From CAWBUW01 sp963792075 (GTDB taxonomy: Bacteria; Chloroflexota; Anaerolineae; Anaerolineales; UBA4823), in contig CAWBUW010000012.1 in NCBI GenBank assembly GCA_963792075.1, positions 1,674,001 through 1,738,000 of the forward strand: a stretch of DNA of 64,000 nucleotides, in the 5' to 3' direction. This document shows positions 24,912 to 34,351 of the stretch, piece after piece; the first letter of the stretch is position 1; each line of letters starts with the position of its first letter. Both the position numbers and the translations under genes were made by a program. Below the pieces are notes generated by a model. The model did not search any database. It was given only the letters and a program-made list of their open reading frames with translations, and was not told where the DNA came from.

Positions 24912-24920
24912 TGCTATAAT
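24912..24920 (+). promoter_or_regulatory. Extended -10 promoter of ftsK
   Basis: TGCTATAAT ending at 24920, a TG-extended perfect -10. The start would be near 24927, with a leader of about 27 bases before ATG 24954 that contains no clear ribosome-binding site. Confidence 0.6.
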
Positions 24921-24953
24921 CCTCACCAGCGATCCGTTTTCGCATCAATATCT

Positions 24954-27422
24954 ATGCCACGCCAGTACGAAAAAAACTTCCGGACGGAAAAACCGGGAAC
25001 CAGGCACACAGCGCCCGCCAAAAGTGGGGGGCGTTCCGCGTCTAAACCTGCCGCCAGGCCAGCCGGGCGCAAGTCACCGGCTCGCCGGGGGCGCTCAACG
25101 CCTCCAGCCGCGCGGCCATCGCTGTTACAGCGCCTGCGCTTGCCCTCGTTGGCCGGTTTGTTCAACCGCTTCCGCCCTGCAGCGTCCCGTTCTGCCAGGG
25201 GATCGGGCCGTGCCGTGGGGCATAAGCCCCCGGTGGGCAGCACCCCGCCAGCCGCTGCCCCTCCGGCTAACCCACCGATGTCCCTGGATACCCGGCTCGA
25301 CATTCTTGGCGTGGTGCTGCTATTTTTAGGCCTTGTGCTGCTGCTCATCCTGATTTCTGCCACGAACAGCGGCGCTACGGGTGGGACGCTGGCTCTGCTG
25401 CGGCGCTTTTTGGGTTGGGGAGCTTATTTCTTTCCCCTGGGGCTGTTAGGGATTGGCCTGTGGCTGGTGTTGCGCTCCTTCGAGCGTGTTCCACGTGTTG
25501 CCCTGGAGCGTGTCCTGGGAATTGTGCTGCTCTACGGTGGTGTGCTCGCTCTGTTGCATTGGACGCAGCTTCCTGTGGATCGCCAGGCCGCTTACCAGCT
25601 CGCTGCTGCGGGGGAGGGCGGTGGTTATTTTGGCGCGGCTATCTATGACCTGCTGCGCACATTCCTGGGCGTAGGCGGCGCTTTCATTGCTTTGCTCGCC
25701 TGGATGTTGATTGGTCTCACCCTGACCTTCGACCGGCCGCTTATGGATTTGTTCCACTGGACCGGCGTCATTTGGCTGCGCCTGGCGGATGCGTGGGATG
25801 ATCTGCGCGCCCCTCGCAACGGGACGCCATCCCGTCTACCTGTGACGATGGCGGTTAAGCCTGCGACCGCCCAGGCGGCTCGCCTGGATGGGACCGTTCC
25901 TTCCATTGCCTTCCCTACCCAGCCTTCTGGACAGCCGCTCAAGTGGGAGCTGCCTCCCCTGGAAGAAATCCTTGATCCGGGCGGTGAGGCGGATGTCGAT
26001 GACGAGGAAGATCGTACCCGCTCCCGCGTGATCGAGGAGACGCTGGCCTCCTTTGGCGCACCGGTTAAAGTCGTTGAGATCAATCGCGGCCCAACGATCA
26101 CCCAATTCGGCGTTGAGCCGGAGCTGATGGAGACACGCAATGGCAAAGTCCGCGTGCGCGTGGGCAAGATCGCCGCGCTTGCGGATGATCTCGCCCTGGC
26201 CCTCGCAGCCCGCACCATTCGTGTGGAGGCCCCGGTGCCGGGCAAGGGATTCGTAGGCATTGAAGTCCCGAACGAGCGGACCACCCTGGTGGCGCTGCGC
26301 GACGTGGTGGAATCGGATGCCTTTCGCCGCCTCAAATCGCCGCTGCGCTTTGCGCTGGGCCAGGATGTGGCTGGCAACGCGGTCGCGGCGGACCTGTCGG
26401 CCATGCCCCACCTGCTGATCGCCGGGCAGACCGGTTCTGGCAAATCAGTGTGTGTCAATGCCCTGATTTGCTGCCTGCTCTTGAATAACACTCCGGATGA
26501 ACTTCGATTGGTGATGGTGGACCCCAAGCGCGTTGAGCTGACGGGTTACAATGGTGTGCCTCACTTGCTGGCTCCGGTCGTGGTCGAAATGGAGCGCGTG
26601 GTCACCGTTTTGCAGTGGGTGCTGCGCGAGATGGATGCTCGTTATCACAAACTGGCTGAGAATGGCACGCGCAACATCGTTGATTTCAATGCCAAGATGG
26701 AAGCCCGCGGTGGCCAGAAGCTCCCCCGCCTGGTGATCCTCATCGATGAGCTGGCTGATTTGATGATGATCGCTCCGGAAGAGACTGAACGCTCGGTGAC
26801 CCGCCTGGCACAGCTTGCCCGCGCGACGGGCATCCACCTGGTGCTCGCCACCCAGCGCCCTTCTGTAGATGTGGTTACCGGCTTGATCAAAGCCAACATC
26901 CCCGCCCGCATTGCCTTTGCGGTCGCCTCGAATACAGATAGCCGCGTCATCCTGGACCAACCGGGCGCAGAAACCCTTTTGGGGCGCGGCGACATGCTCT
27001 TCCAGGCGCCTGATGCGCCGGCCTCGATCCGTTTACAGGGCGCATTTCTCTCGGAAGCGGAGATCCAGCGCCTGGTCACGTACTGGCGCGGTTTCGGGGG
27101 CATGGTTACCGCCGTACCTACTGCTGTGGGTGGGATGGTGGATGCAGTCCCTGCGGGCGTGCCGCTCAAACAAATGCCTCTGTGGGATGACATGGAATCT
27201 AAAGAAGATGGCGACCCGCTATTCCAGGAGGCGGTTGACCTTTCCCGCCGCCAGGGTCGCGCTTCGATCTCCATGCTCCAGCGCCGCTTGCGCATAGGTT
27301 ATACCCGTGCCGCACGCTTGATTGAATCCATGCAGGATAAAGGTATTGTCGGCCGGGAAGCCGGCCCACTGGGGCTTGAAATCCTGGATTACGGCCCGGC
27401 TGCTCCACCGCCGGAGGATTAG
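24954..27422 (+). CDS. ftsK: DNA translocase FtsK/SpoIIIE
   Basis: 822 aa from ATG 24954. An in-frame TTG at 24897 overlaps the promoter and is rejected. A basic Arg/Pro-rich N-terminal tail (about 1-100) precedes four membrane helices (about 117-260). A linker follows, then the beta domain (TRSRVIEETLASFGAPVKVVEI) and RecA-like motor domain with Walker A GQTGSGKSVCVNAL, Walker B LVILIDELADLMM and ATQRPSVDVVTG. The gamma winged helix (FQEAVDLSRRQGRASISMLQ) ends the protein and reads KOPS-type DNA signals. It segregates the chromosome terminus at division. Confidence 0.95.
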   Translation: MPRQYEKNFRTEKPGTRHTAPAKSGGRSASKPAARPAGRKSPARRGRSTPPAARPSLLQRLRLPSLAGLFNRFRPAASRSARGSGRAVGHKPPVGSTPPAAAPPANPPMSLDTRLDILGVVLLFLGLVLLLILISATNSGATGGTLALLRRFLGWGAYFFPLGLLGIGLWLVLRSFERVPRVALERVLGIVLLYGGVLALLHWTQLPVDRQAAYQLAAAGEGGGYFGAAIYDLLRTFLGVGGAFIALLAWMLIGLTLTFDRPLMDLFHWTGVIWLRLADAWDDLRAPRNGTPSRLPVTMAVKPATAQAARLDGTVPSIAFPTQPSGQPLKWELPPLEEILDPGGEADVDDEEDRTRSRVIEETLASFGAPVKVVEINRGPTITQFGVEPELMETRNGKVRVRVGKIAALADDLALALAARTIRVEAPVPGKGFVGIEVPNERTTLVALRDVVESDAFRRLKSPLRFALGQDVAGNAVAADLSAMPHLLIAGQTGSGKSVCVNALICCLLLNNTPDELRLVMVDPKRVELTGYNGVPHLLAPVVVEMERVVTVLQWVLREMDARYHKLAENGTRNIVDFNAKMEARGGQKLPRLVILIDELADLMMIAPEETERSVTRLAQLARATGIHLVLATQRPSVDVVTGLIKANIPARIAFAVASNTDSRVILDQPGAETLLGRGDMLFQAPDAPASIRLQGAFLSEAEIQRLVTYWRGFGGMVTAVPTAVGGMVDAVPAGVPLKQMPLWDDMESKEDGDPLFQEAVDLSRRQGRASISMLQRRLRIGYTRAARLIESMQDKGIVGREAGPLGLEILDYGPAAPPPED

Positions 27423-27442
27423 CGCCATTAACACAGAACCGC

Positions 27443-27467
27443 CCCATCACGGCGATTCCCAGAGAGA
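27443..27467. repeat. Repeat copy downstream of ftsK
   Basis: Shares 19 of 20 bases with 24855-24874 and, inverted, nearly all of 24817-24835. It lies 20 bases after the ftsK stop. Confidence 0.5.
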
Positions 27468-27526
27468 TATCGAAACCAGATGGTTGATTTTGCGTAGATT
27501 TAATTACAATCAGGGTAGGAGGTGTT

Positions 27527-27913
27527 ATGTCACAAAATAATTCCGGCCCAATCCGGCCATATAGCCCAGGTCTCTTCGAAGGGATTTCGAATCGTGTTAA
27601 GCTCATTTTGCGCTTGATGGGGGATGGGCGCATCAGCCCTCTGCTCAAGCTCATTCCCCTTGCTTCAGGCATATACCTGGTCTTTCCGGACCTGATGCCA
27701 GGCCCTGTGGATGACGCTTTGCTCATCTGGCTCAGCACTTACCTTTTTGTTGAGCTGTGCCCTCCGGAGATCGTCGAAGAACACGCACAGCAGATCGACC
27801 ATACGTTGAGCGGCAAGTTTGACCCCTCACAACCGTCCTCGGAGCCTTTCAAGGATGAAGATATCATTGACGGCGAGATTGTGGATAAAGAGGACCAACC
27901 GCCCTCGGCCTGA
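27527..27913 (+). CDS. Hypothetical protein with hydrophobic core, 128 aa
   Basis: Strong AGGAGGTGTT before the ATG. The middle (about 38-75, SPLLKLIPLASGIYLVFPDLMPGPVDD) is hydrophobic and Pro-rich with a DLxPGPVDD segment reminiscent of DUF1232-type membrane proteins. The C-terminal 40 residues are acidic and probably unstructured. I do not recognise a function. It lies between ftsK and a lipoprotein gene on the same strand. Confidence 0.65.
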   Translation: MSQNNSGPIRPYSPGLFEGISNRVKLILRLMGDGRISPLLKLIPLASGIYLVFPDLMPGPVDDALLIWLSTYLFVELCPPEIVEEHAQQIDHTLSGKFDPSQPSSEPFKDEDIIDGEIVDKEDQPPSA

Positions 27914-27941
27914 TCGCCGCGCGAATTGTGATGTTGTTGGA

Positions 27942-29256
27942 ATGAAACCGCGCCTCTTCTGGTTGCTTTTCTTCCTTTGTGCGGCTTGTACGGTCTCTCC
28001 CCTCCCCACGGATCAACCCGCACCTGCTCAGCCCTCACCCGGCCTTACGGCCTCGGTGCTACCTACCCGCGTGCCTGCCATCTCTCCCCAGGTTACCCCT
28101 ACTCCGACAGCCCAATCGCTGCCAGAACAAACCCAACCCGTTCAGACCCCCTCCGGCCCGCTGCCCAATGCGAGCGATTTCCCTGATCTCGCCCCTTACA
28201 AATGGGAGCTGGCAGCCAATGGCCTGGAATATCCGCTGGGTATCAGCTCGGCTGGCGACGGCTCTGGACGCCTGTTCATCCTGAGCCAGACAGGTTTGAT
28301 TTATATCCTTGAAAAGGGTAAAGTGCTCCCGGACCCCTTCCTGGACTTGCGTGACCAGGCCAGTGGTCCCCACGCTGCCGGATACTCTGAGCGTGGCCTG
28401 CTGGGGTTAGCTTTTCACCCGCGTTACGCTGAAAATGGCTATTTCTACGTGAATTACACCGACCTGCAGGGGAACACGGTGATTGCGCGTTACCAGGTCT
28501 CGCCTGACCCGTACCGCGCGGACGAAAACAGCGAGCTGCGCCTGCTCAGTGTCCAACAGCCTTACCCCAACCACAACGGAGGTGGGTTAGTCTTCGGCCC
28601 CGATGGCTTCCTGTATATTGCGCTGGGGGACGGCGGCTCGGGGGGGATCCCGAAGGGCGCGCTCAATCCCTCGCCACCCACCTGGGGAAAATCCTGCGCA
28701 TTACGGTGGATGGCGCCCAGCCATATTCCATTCCCGCGGACAATCCCTTTGCGGCCGGTGGGGGCTTGCCGGAGATTTGGGCTTATGGTTTGCGCAATCC
28801 CTGGCGCATTGCATTTGATACTCTCATCGGTGACCTGTACATTGGCGATGTCGGTCAGGACGCCTGGGAAGAAGTGGATTACCTTCCGGCCGGTTCACCG
28901 GGAGGGGTAAATTTCGGCTGGAATTTTCGCGAAGGGCTCCATGCTTATAAAGGCGCGCCCCGGCCGGTTTAACCCTGACGGACCCTGTGTTTGAGTATCC
29001 CCATACCGAAGGCTGCTCCATTACTGGCGGAGTTGTTGTGCGGGATCCGCTTTTACCTGACTTGCAGGGCGTTTATTTGTATGGCGATTACTGTTCCGGC
29101 AAAGTCTGGGGATTGCTGCGCGACGCCGCTGGCGACTGGCGGAACCAGAAGCTTTTTGAAACCGGCGCCAGGATCTCCTCTTTTGGCCTGGGCGAAGATG
29201 GCCGGGTGTACCTGGCCGATCTGCAAGGCTCAGTGTATACCCTGGTCAAAAAATGA
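27942..29256 (+). pseudogene. PQQ-dependent sugar dehydrogenase-like lipoprotein, two frameshifts
   Basis: Starts MKPRLFWLLFFLCAAC, a lipoprotein signal, then a Pro/Thr-rich linker and the glucose/sorbosone dehydrogenase propeller: LEYPLGISSAGDGSGRLFI, YSERGLLGLAFHPRYAENG and PNHNGGGLVFGPDGFLYIALGDGG. The frame breaks in the G run near 28648-28653; one added G gives GGDPEGRAQSLATHLG. The next stretch (EIWAYGLRNPWRIAFD, IGDVGQDAWEEVD) stops at a TAA near 28970. One added C in the CCCC run near 28958 gives GAPPAGLTLTDPVFEYPHTEG to the end. The repaired length is 438 aa. Members oxidise sugars with PQQ at the cell exterior. Both lesions are homopolymer losses. Confidence 0.85.
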
Positions 29257-30770
29257 AAACAACAACTCGCGGTGCCGTGCGTCGCACCTCAACCCTGAAA
29301 CCCTCCGCGGTCTTAGGTGTTTTCGTGCTCCTGGGGCTGCTGCTTGGCGGCTGCCAGGCGGTGTGGTTCTGGCTGGCCAGCCAGGATACGGCCATGCTGC
29401 CCTCCACCCGCGGCGATCTGCGCGCGCTCCGTGACCTGTCAGAATACGCCATCCAGGTCACCCTGGACCCATTGAATCACGCCTTCTACGGCAGCTTACA
29501 GCTTGATTACACCAATACCGAGACAGTCCCACTGGACCGTCTCTATTTCCGTCTTTTCCCCAACGCTGGGAGTACATATGGTAATGGTTCACTGCTGATC
29601 ACTGCCGCCTCGGTCTCGGGCAAGCTTGTGCAAACCACGCTTTCCGTTGAGAATACTGTAATCGAAGTTCCCCTCCCAAGGATCTTAGCTACCGGAGCAA
29701 AGACCAGGGTGGCCCTGGACTTTACGGGTGTGCTGCCCTTGGATTTCGGCGGCCCTGAAGGGGATGCTTATGGCATTTACAACCAGAGCGGTAGCCTGAT
29801 GATGTTGATGAATTGGTATCCCTTGCTCGCCGTGTACGATTCCCGAGGTTGGAACCTGGATCCTGTTTATTCGATCGGTGACGCAGTGTACAGTGACGTG
29901 GCCTTATTCACTGTGGACCTCACCGTGCCAGAAAATGTAGTTGTGGCTGCCACTGGCTCGGCGATCAGCACGCGCTCTTCCAATGGGCTTGCCTTTTATC
30001 GCTATGTGAGCGGGCCCGTGCGCGATTTTGCCCTTGCCGCCAGCTCTGATTTCCTGGTCCTCCAACAGGCTGTGGGTGGTACACGGGTAAGTAGCTACTT
30101 CCTCGCCGGGCAGGAAGCCGGCGCCCAGCGCGCCCTGGAAATTGCCGCCGGCTCGCTGGAACTGTATAGCCAAAAATTCGGCCTCTATCCTTTTACGGAG
30201 CTGGACGTGGTCGCTGCTCCCATGCGGAGGGGGTCTGGCATGGAGATGCCGGGGCTGATCCTGCTCGATAGCAGCCAGTACGCGGATAATACCACCCCGG
30301 CTTTCCTGGACCTGGTGGCACATGAAGTTTCCCACCAATGGTGGTACAGCCTGGTGGGCAACAATGTGATCAAAGAACCCTGGCTGGATGAGGCCCTCGC
30401 CACCTATTCCGGCGCACTCTACGCCGAATACGCAGTAGGCGAACCCGCCTATGAACGGATCATGGCTTTTCGCCGCGGCCGTTACGATCAAATGATACGG
30501 GAGGGGTGGGATGCGCCGGTTACCGGCGGCCTGGCCGATTTTGTCAACCGCGACGAACCATCTACCTATTCCCCGGTAGTTTATTCGAAAGGCGCTGTGT
30601 TCTTCGAAGCCCTCCGTCGTGAGATCGGCGATGCCGCGTTTTTCACGGCGCTGCAAGCTTATGCAACCCTCTACCGTTACAAGATTGCTACCGCGCCGGA
30701 CCTGCTCGCCACCTTCGAGATCACCTCTGGCCGCGACCTGGACACTTTCTACCGGCAGTGGCTTTATTAA
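29253..30770 (+). CDS. M1-family zinc metallopeptidase, lipoprotein
   Basis: 505 aa. A lipobox LLLGGC near residue 34 follows a hydrophobic signal, so it is anchored outside the membrane. The N-terminal domain resembles aminopeptidase N (YSRGWNLD-like region about 190-200). The catalytic motif is VAHEVSHQWWYSLVGNNVIKEPWLDEALATY (HEXXH with the downstream Glu). The exopeptidase GxMEN-type motif is replaced by RRGSGMEMPGLILLD, as in many bacterial members. The start ATG overlaps the preceding stop by four bases (29253-29256). Confidence 0.92.
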   Translation: MKTTTRGAVRRTSTLKPSAVLGVFVLLGLLLGGCQAVWFWLASQDTAMLPSTRGDLRALRDLSEYAIQVTLDPLNHAFYGSLQLDYTNTETVPLDRLYFRLFPNAGSTYGNGSLLITAASVSGKLVQTTLSVENTVIEVPLPRILATGAKTRVALDFTGVLPLDFGGPEGDAYGIYNQSGSLMMLMNWYPLLAVYDSRGWNLDPVYSIGDAVYSDVALFTVDLTVPENVVVAATGSAISTRSSNGLAFYRYVSGPVRDFALAASSDFLVLQQAVGGTRVSSYFLAGQEAGAQRALEIAAGSLELYSQKFGLYPFTELDVVAAPMRRGSGMEMPGLILLDSSQYADNTTPAFLDLVAHEVSHQWWYSLVGNNVIKEPWLDEALATYSGALYAEYAVGEPAYERIMAFRRGRYDQMIREGWDAPVTGGLADFVNRDEPSTYSPVVYSKGAVFFEALRREIGDAAFFTALQAYATLYRYKIATAPDLLATFEITSGRDLDTFYRQWLY

Positions 30771-30779
30771 GGAAACCCT

Positions 30780-31349
30780 ATGGAATTGCTCACCTCCCTG
30801 TTTGAATCCGAAAAGATCTGCCTGGCGCCGATTGACCATGAAAAAGACCCCGAAGTAATCTCGCATTGGCTGCACGACGCCGAATATATGCGCTTGCTGG
30901 GGCCTCAGCCGGCGATACCGGCCTCGGTGGCTTTAGTAAAGAAGCAGTATGAGGCGCTCGAAAAAGAAATAGAAGAATCACGCGGTTTATTCCACTTCAC
31001 CATCCGTATGCGCGCCGATGAGCGCCTGATCGGCTTCACCCGCATCTTCTGGATCGAATGGTCTAATAGCAGCGCCAGCCTGCAGCTTGGCATCGGCGAC
31101 CCTGCCGATCGCCGCCAGGGCTACGGCTCGGAGGCGCTGGGCCTGCTCCTGCGCTTTGCTTTTTCCGAGTTAAATCTCTATCGCCTGGGCGCTGCGGTGC
31201 CGGAATACAATACCGGCGCGGCGCGCCTGTTTGAAAAGTTCGGTTTCGCGCCCGAATTGCGCCTCCGCCAGGCCCTCAACCGGGATGGCCGCCGCTGGGA
31301 TATGCTCCACTTTGGCTTGCTGCGTGACGAATGGCTGCATCATCAATAG
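30780..31349 (+). CDS. GNAT acetyltransferase 1 (RimJ/RimL type)
   Basis: 189 aa. The acetyl-CoA binding loop is DRRQGYGSEALGLLLRFAF (about 110-128), followed by ELNLYRLGAAVPEYNTGAARLFEKFGF, the classical motif A/B order. First of three tandem homologous genes. Members acetylate N-termini, antibiotics or small amines. The specific target cannot be read from the sequence. It starts nine bases after the peptidase stop. Confidence 0.9.
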   Translation: MELLTSLFESEKICLAPIDHEKDPEVISHWLHDAEYMRLLGPQPAIPASVALVKKQYEALEKEIEESRGLFHFTIRMRADERLIGFTRIFWIEWSNSSASLQLGIGDPADRRQGYGSEALGLLLRFAFSELNLYRLGAAVPEYNTGAARLFEKFGFAPELRLRQALNRDGRRWDMLHFGLLRDEWLHHQ

Positions 31350-31360
31350 GAGAAAACCTG

Positions 31361-31948
31361 ATGAACGATTTATTCCACGGCTCTCTCGTCCGTTTGACTG
31401 CTGAAGAACCCGCCCTGTTGGCCAGTTCTTTCTCGCGTTGGAGTCGCAATACCACTTACCACCGTTTGTTGGATACCGACCCCCAGACCCTTTATTCATC
31501 CAAAAGTGTAGAAAAAGAGATGGAGAAGGATTTCGAAAAACTGGCTCAGGGAGGCCTGCCTGAAGGCTTTTTCTTCAATATCCGCGCTGTTCCCGAAGAC
31601 CGCCTGATCGGCTTTGTTGGCTTATGGAATCTCTCCTGGCCGCATGGGGACTGCATGGTTGGGATTGGCTTAGGCGAGCCAGAGTATTGGGGTAAGGGGT
31701 ATGGCACGGAGGCCATGCGGCTCGTCCTGCGTTACGCCTTTGTCGAGCTTAACTTACATCGCGTTACGCTCTTCGTTTTCGATTACAACCCGCGCGCCAT
31801 CCGCTCGTACCAGAAAGCGGGCTTCCAGTTCGAAGGCCGCCTCAAGGGCCTGATCCAACGGGAAGGCCAACGCCATGATGTAACCTGCATGGGCATCCTG
31901 CGTGACGAATGGCTTTCTGCTCAACAGCGGGTTGTACAAGATGAATAA
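31361..31948 (+). CDS. GNAT acetyltransferase 2 (RimJ/RimL type)
   Basis: 195 aa from ATG 31361, preceded by AGGAG. An earlier in-frame ATG (31331) overlaps gene 1 and lacks a site. Acetyl-CoA loop GEPEYWGKGYGTEAMRLVLR and FVELNLHRVTLFVFDYNPRAIRSYQKAGF. It is closely similar to the next gene (shared LFxGSLVRL opening, YWGKGYG, NPRAIRSY, LRDEWL/REEWL ends). Confidence 0.9.
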   Translation: MNDLFHGSLVRLTAEEPALLASSFSRWSRNTTYHRLLDTDPQTLYSSKSVEKEMEKDFEKLAQGGLPEGFFFNIRAVPEDRLIGFVGLWNLSWPHGDCMVGIGLGEPEYWGKGYGTEAMRLVLRYAFVELNLHRVTLFVFDYNPRAIRSYQKAGFQFEGRLKGLIQREGQRHDVTCMGILRDEWLSAQQRVVQDE

Positions 31949-32522
31949 AAACTTGTTTCAGGGTTCTCTCGTCCGCCTGGCGCCTCTTGAGCCACAGGAG
32001 CTTGCCCAGGCCATGGCTCGCTGGGGCCGCCAGAGTGATTACTGGCGGCTGATGGCGGCTGAACCGCCTCACCTCTTCTCGCCGAAAGCCGTTCAGAAGT
32101 GGCTGGAAAAGGTTCTTGAAAGCAAGACCGTCTTTGAATTTGCCATCCGTACGCTTGCGGAAGACCGCCTGATTGGGGAGATTGGCCTGGATGAAGTGGA
32201 TTGGGTGCACAGCGATGCCTTTGTGGGCATCAGCATCGGTGAGAAGGAGTATTGGGGCAAAGGTTATGGCTCTGACGCCATGCGCATCCTCCTGCGTTAC
32301 GCCTTCCTTGAGCTTAATTTATATCGCCTCTCGCTAAACGTCTTTGGTTATAACCCGCGGGCCATTCGCTCCTATGAAAAAGTTGGCTATGTCCACGAGG
32401 GGTGTTGGCGGCAGTTCCTTAATAAAGACGGCCGCCGCTATGACTTGCTCTTTATGGGCGCGCTGCGCGAGGAGTGGCTCCAGGCCAATCCGTTATGTGG
32501 GAAGGAGCCCCTTTGCTTATGA
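31941..32522 (+). CDS. GNAT acetyltransferase 3 (RimJ/RimL type)
   Basis: 193 aa from ATG 31941, overlapping the previous stop by eight bases. It opens MNKNLFQGSLVRLAPLEP and carries GEKEYWGKGYGSDAMRILLR and LSLNVFGYNPRAIRSYEKVG. Third copy of the tandem array. The overlaps indicate one translationally coupled unit, so the duplication has been kept under joint control. Confidence 0.9.
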   Translation: MNKNLFQGSLVRLAPLEPQELAQAMARWGRQSDYWRLMAAEPPHLFSPKAVQKWLEKVLESKTVFEFAIRTLAEDRLIGEIGLDEVDWVHSDAFVGISIGEKEYWGKGYGSDAMRILLRYAFLELNLYRLSLNVFGYNPRAIRSYEKVGYVHEGCWRQFLNKDGRRYDLLFMGALREEWLQANPLCGKEPLCL

Positions 32523-33124
32523 CCATTCAAGCAATCTACTGGGATATTGGCGGCGTACTCATCCGCACCCTCGACCGCCGCCCGCGCCAGGAGCTTGCTG
32601 AGCGCTTCGGCCTCACTTATCAAGCGCTCGAAGAGCTCGTTTTTGGCTCCGAAAACGGCCGCAGGGCGCAGCGCGGTGAGCTCCTCGAAGCGGAGCGTTG
32701 GGTCTGTCTGGCGGACGAATTGGGGGTTTCCCCTGAAGAAATCCCTGCCGTACGCCGGGCTTTCTTCGGCGGAGATTCCCTCGATGAGCATCTCATTGCC
32801 TATATCCGCCGCCTGCACCCGCGCTACCGCACCGGCATCATCTCGAATGGCATGAGCGGCGCGCGGAAGCTTATTGAAGAAACGTACGGCCTGGCAAGGG
32901 TTTTCGACCATTTCACAATCTCAGCCGAAGTGGGCTTCATGAAACCCGATGCGCGCATCTACCAGCATGCCCTGGCAGGCTTGAATGTCGAGCCTGCCGC
33001 GTCTGTATTTATCGATGATTTTCTGCGCAATGTCGAAGGTGCTCGTGCGGCCGGCGTGCACGCCATCCATTTCCGGAATCCGGACCAAACCCTGGCTGAG
33101 CTGGATGCTCTGTTGGCAGGCTGA
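32519..33124 (+). CDS. HAD-superfamily hydrolase
   Basis: 201 aa from ATG 32519 (GAAGGAG upstream; ATGA overlap with the third acetyltransferase). HAD motif I is degenerate as YWDIGGVLI: the nucleophile Asp is present and the second acidic residue is replaced by Gly-Gly, as in several HAD subfamilies. Motif II TGIISNGMS, Lys in GFMKPDARIY, and motif IV FIDDFLRNVEGA follow. It hydrolyses phosphomonoesters of unknown identity. Co-transcribed with the GNAT genes. Confidence 0.85.
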   Translation: MTIQAIYWDIGGVLIRTLDRRPRQELAERFGLTYQALEELVFGSENGRRAQRGELLEAERWVCLADELGVSPEEIPAVRRAFFGGDSLDEHLIAYIRRLHPRYRTGIISNGMSGARKLIEETYGLARVFDHFTISAEVGFMKPDARIYQHALAGLNVEPAASVFIDDFLRNVEGARAAGVHAIHFRNPDQTLAELDALLAG

Positions 33125-33162
33125 CGAGGGGGTTGGGGGCATGCGTGGCGGAGTTTGATGGG

Positions 33163-34098
33163 TCAGAACGCTAACAGCTCACGCTTACCGTTCAACCCGA
33201 TCTGCTCCAATTGGGAGGCCACGAAATCCCAAAATTCAGCCTGTGCCCGTGTGGCCGGGTGGCGTTGGCTTCGCGCCAGGTATAGCTTGCGGCTGAGAGC
33301 CATCCCTTCTACTTTGACTTCTACAACCCGGCCTAATTCCAATCCGTGGGACGCGGCCAGCCGGGAAACAAATGCAATCCCAATCCCTTCCTCCACTGCG
33401 ATTTCGATCGCTTCCGCGTTCCCCAGTTCCATGGCAACGTTGAGCATATCCGGGGAGATGTCGTGCTGGCGCAGGCCTTCCCGCAGCACTTCATACGTCC
33501 CGGCGGTCTTTTCTCTCAAGATGATCGGTTCGTCCAGCAGATCATCCGGTGTGATCCGCCCAAATTGCGCCCAGCGGTGATCGGCAGGAACGATCAGAAT
33601 GACGTCATCCGTGTAAAATTCCTGCCACTCCAGGTCCTTGCTATCGACTTTTTTACTCGAAGCCCCGAAAGCGACTTCGCTGGATTGCAGCCGGTTGATG
33701 ACTCCATCCCTGCTGGCGATCAGTACGTTGATGCGCACACGCGGGAACTGCTTGCGGAAGCGGGCGATCAACCCTGGCAGCAAATATTTGCCCGAAGTGG
33801 TCGAGCAGCCGATCAAGATCTCGCCAATGACTTCGCCTTGCAGGCTGGCCATGGTTTCTTCCAGGCGGACCGCCGCAGCCAACAGCTCGCGAGCGGCCGG
33901 CTCGAGCACCTGGCCTTCTTCAGTCAGGCGTGCCACCCGTCCCTGGCGCACAAACAGCCGCACGCCAAAATGCTTTTCCAAACCATCGATGGTCTGGCTG
34001 ATAGCGGGTTGAGAGAGATATAATTTGCGGCCAGCTTCGCTAAAATTACCATTTTCTGCGACGGCCAGGAAAGTGTTGAGGGCATTTAGATCCAGCAT
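33163..34098 (-). CDS. LysR-family transcriptional regulator
   Basis: 311 aa from ATG 34098, which has AAGGAGAGG upstream. A longer frame from 34137 lacks a ribosome site. The N-terminal winged helix (ALNTFLAVAENGNFSEAGRKLYLSQPAISQTIDGLEK) is typical. The effector domain follows (GEILIGCSTTSGKYLLPGLIARF), as in the CysB/CbbR group. It is transcribed away from the sulfur respiration operon with 300 bases between, so it may regulate that region, but no direct evidence is visible. Confidence 0.9.
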   Translation of the reverse strand: MLDLNALNTFLAVAENGNFSEAGRKLYLSQPAISQTIDGLEKHFGVRLFVRQGRVARLTEEGQVLEPAARELLAAAVRLEETMASLQGEVIGEILIGCSTTSGKYLLPGLIARFRKQFPRVRINVLIASRDGVINRLQSSEVAFGASSKKVDSKDLEWQEFYTDDVILIVPADHRWAQFGRITPDDLLDEPIILREKTAGTYEVLREGLRQHDISPDMLNVAMELGNAEAIEIAVEEGIGIAFVSRLAASHGLELGRVVEVKVEGMALSRKLYLARSQRHPATRAQAEFWDFVASQLEQIGLNGKRELLAF

Positions 34099-34174
34099 AG
34101 CGCCTCTCCTTGGGGGATTAGGAATTGTTATGGTCACCAGTGAATTGTATTACTTCTGATTATACTTTAGTTTT

Positions 34175-34217
34175 TTTGGGGGTTAGCGAACGATTTTATC
34201 GTTCGCTAACCCCCAAA
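34175..34217. repeat. Long hairpin between divergent lysR and arsR (20-bp stem)
   Basis: 34175-34194 pairs perfectly with 34198-34217, loop TTT. It starts T-run then GGGGG and ends CCCCC then A-run, so neither strand has a T-tract after it. Unlike the other hairpins in the set it is not at a gene end but inside a divergent intergenic region (34099-34400), about 135 bases upstream of the arsR promoter. Confidence 0.65.
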
Positions 34218-34351
34218 CTCTAATTTCATAAAGAAAAGTTGGATAATCGGCGCGCTTGTATTATAAAAAGTTATAGAAATCCATAAGATTCTCGGATAGC
34301 GAATTGTGACAAATATCACTTATTTGCCGGAAATCTGGTGCTATCATCTTA

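Noticed and set aside
28958..28975. The TAA in the sugar dehydrogenase as a recoded codon
   Set aside because: The downstream sequence lies in a different frame and is joined by one extra base in a C run, so this is a frameshift, not recoding.
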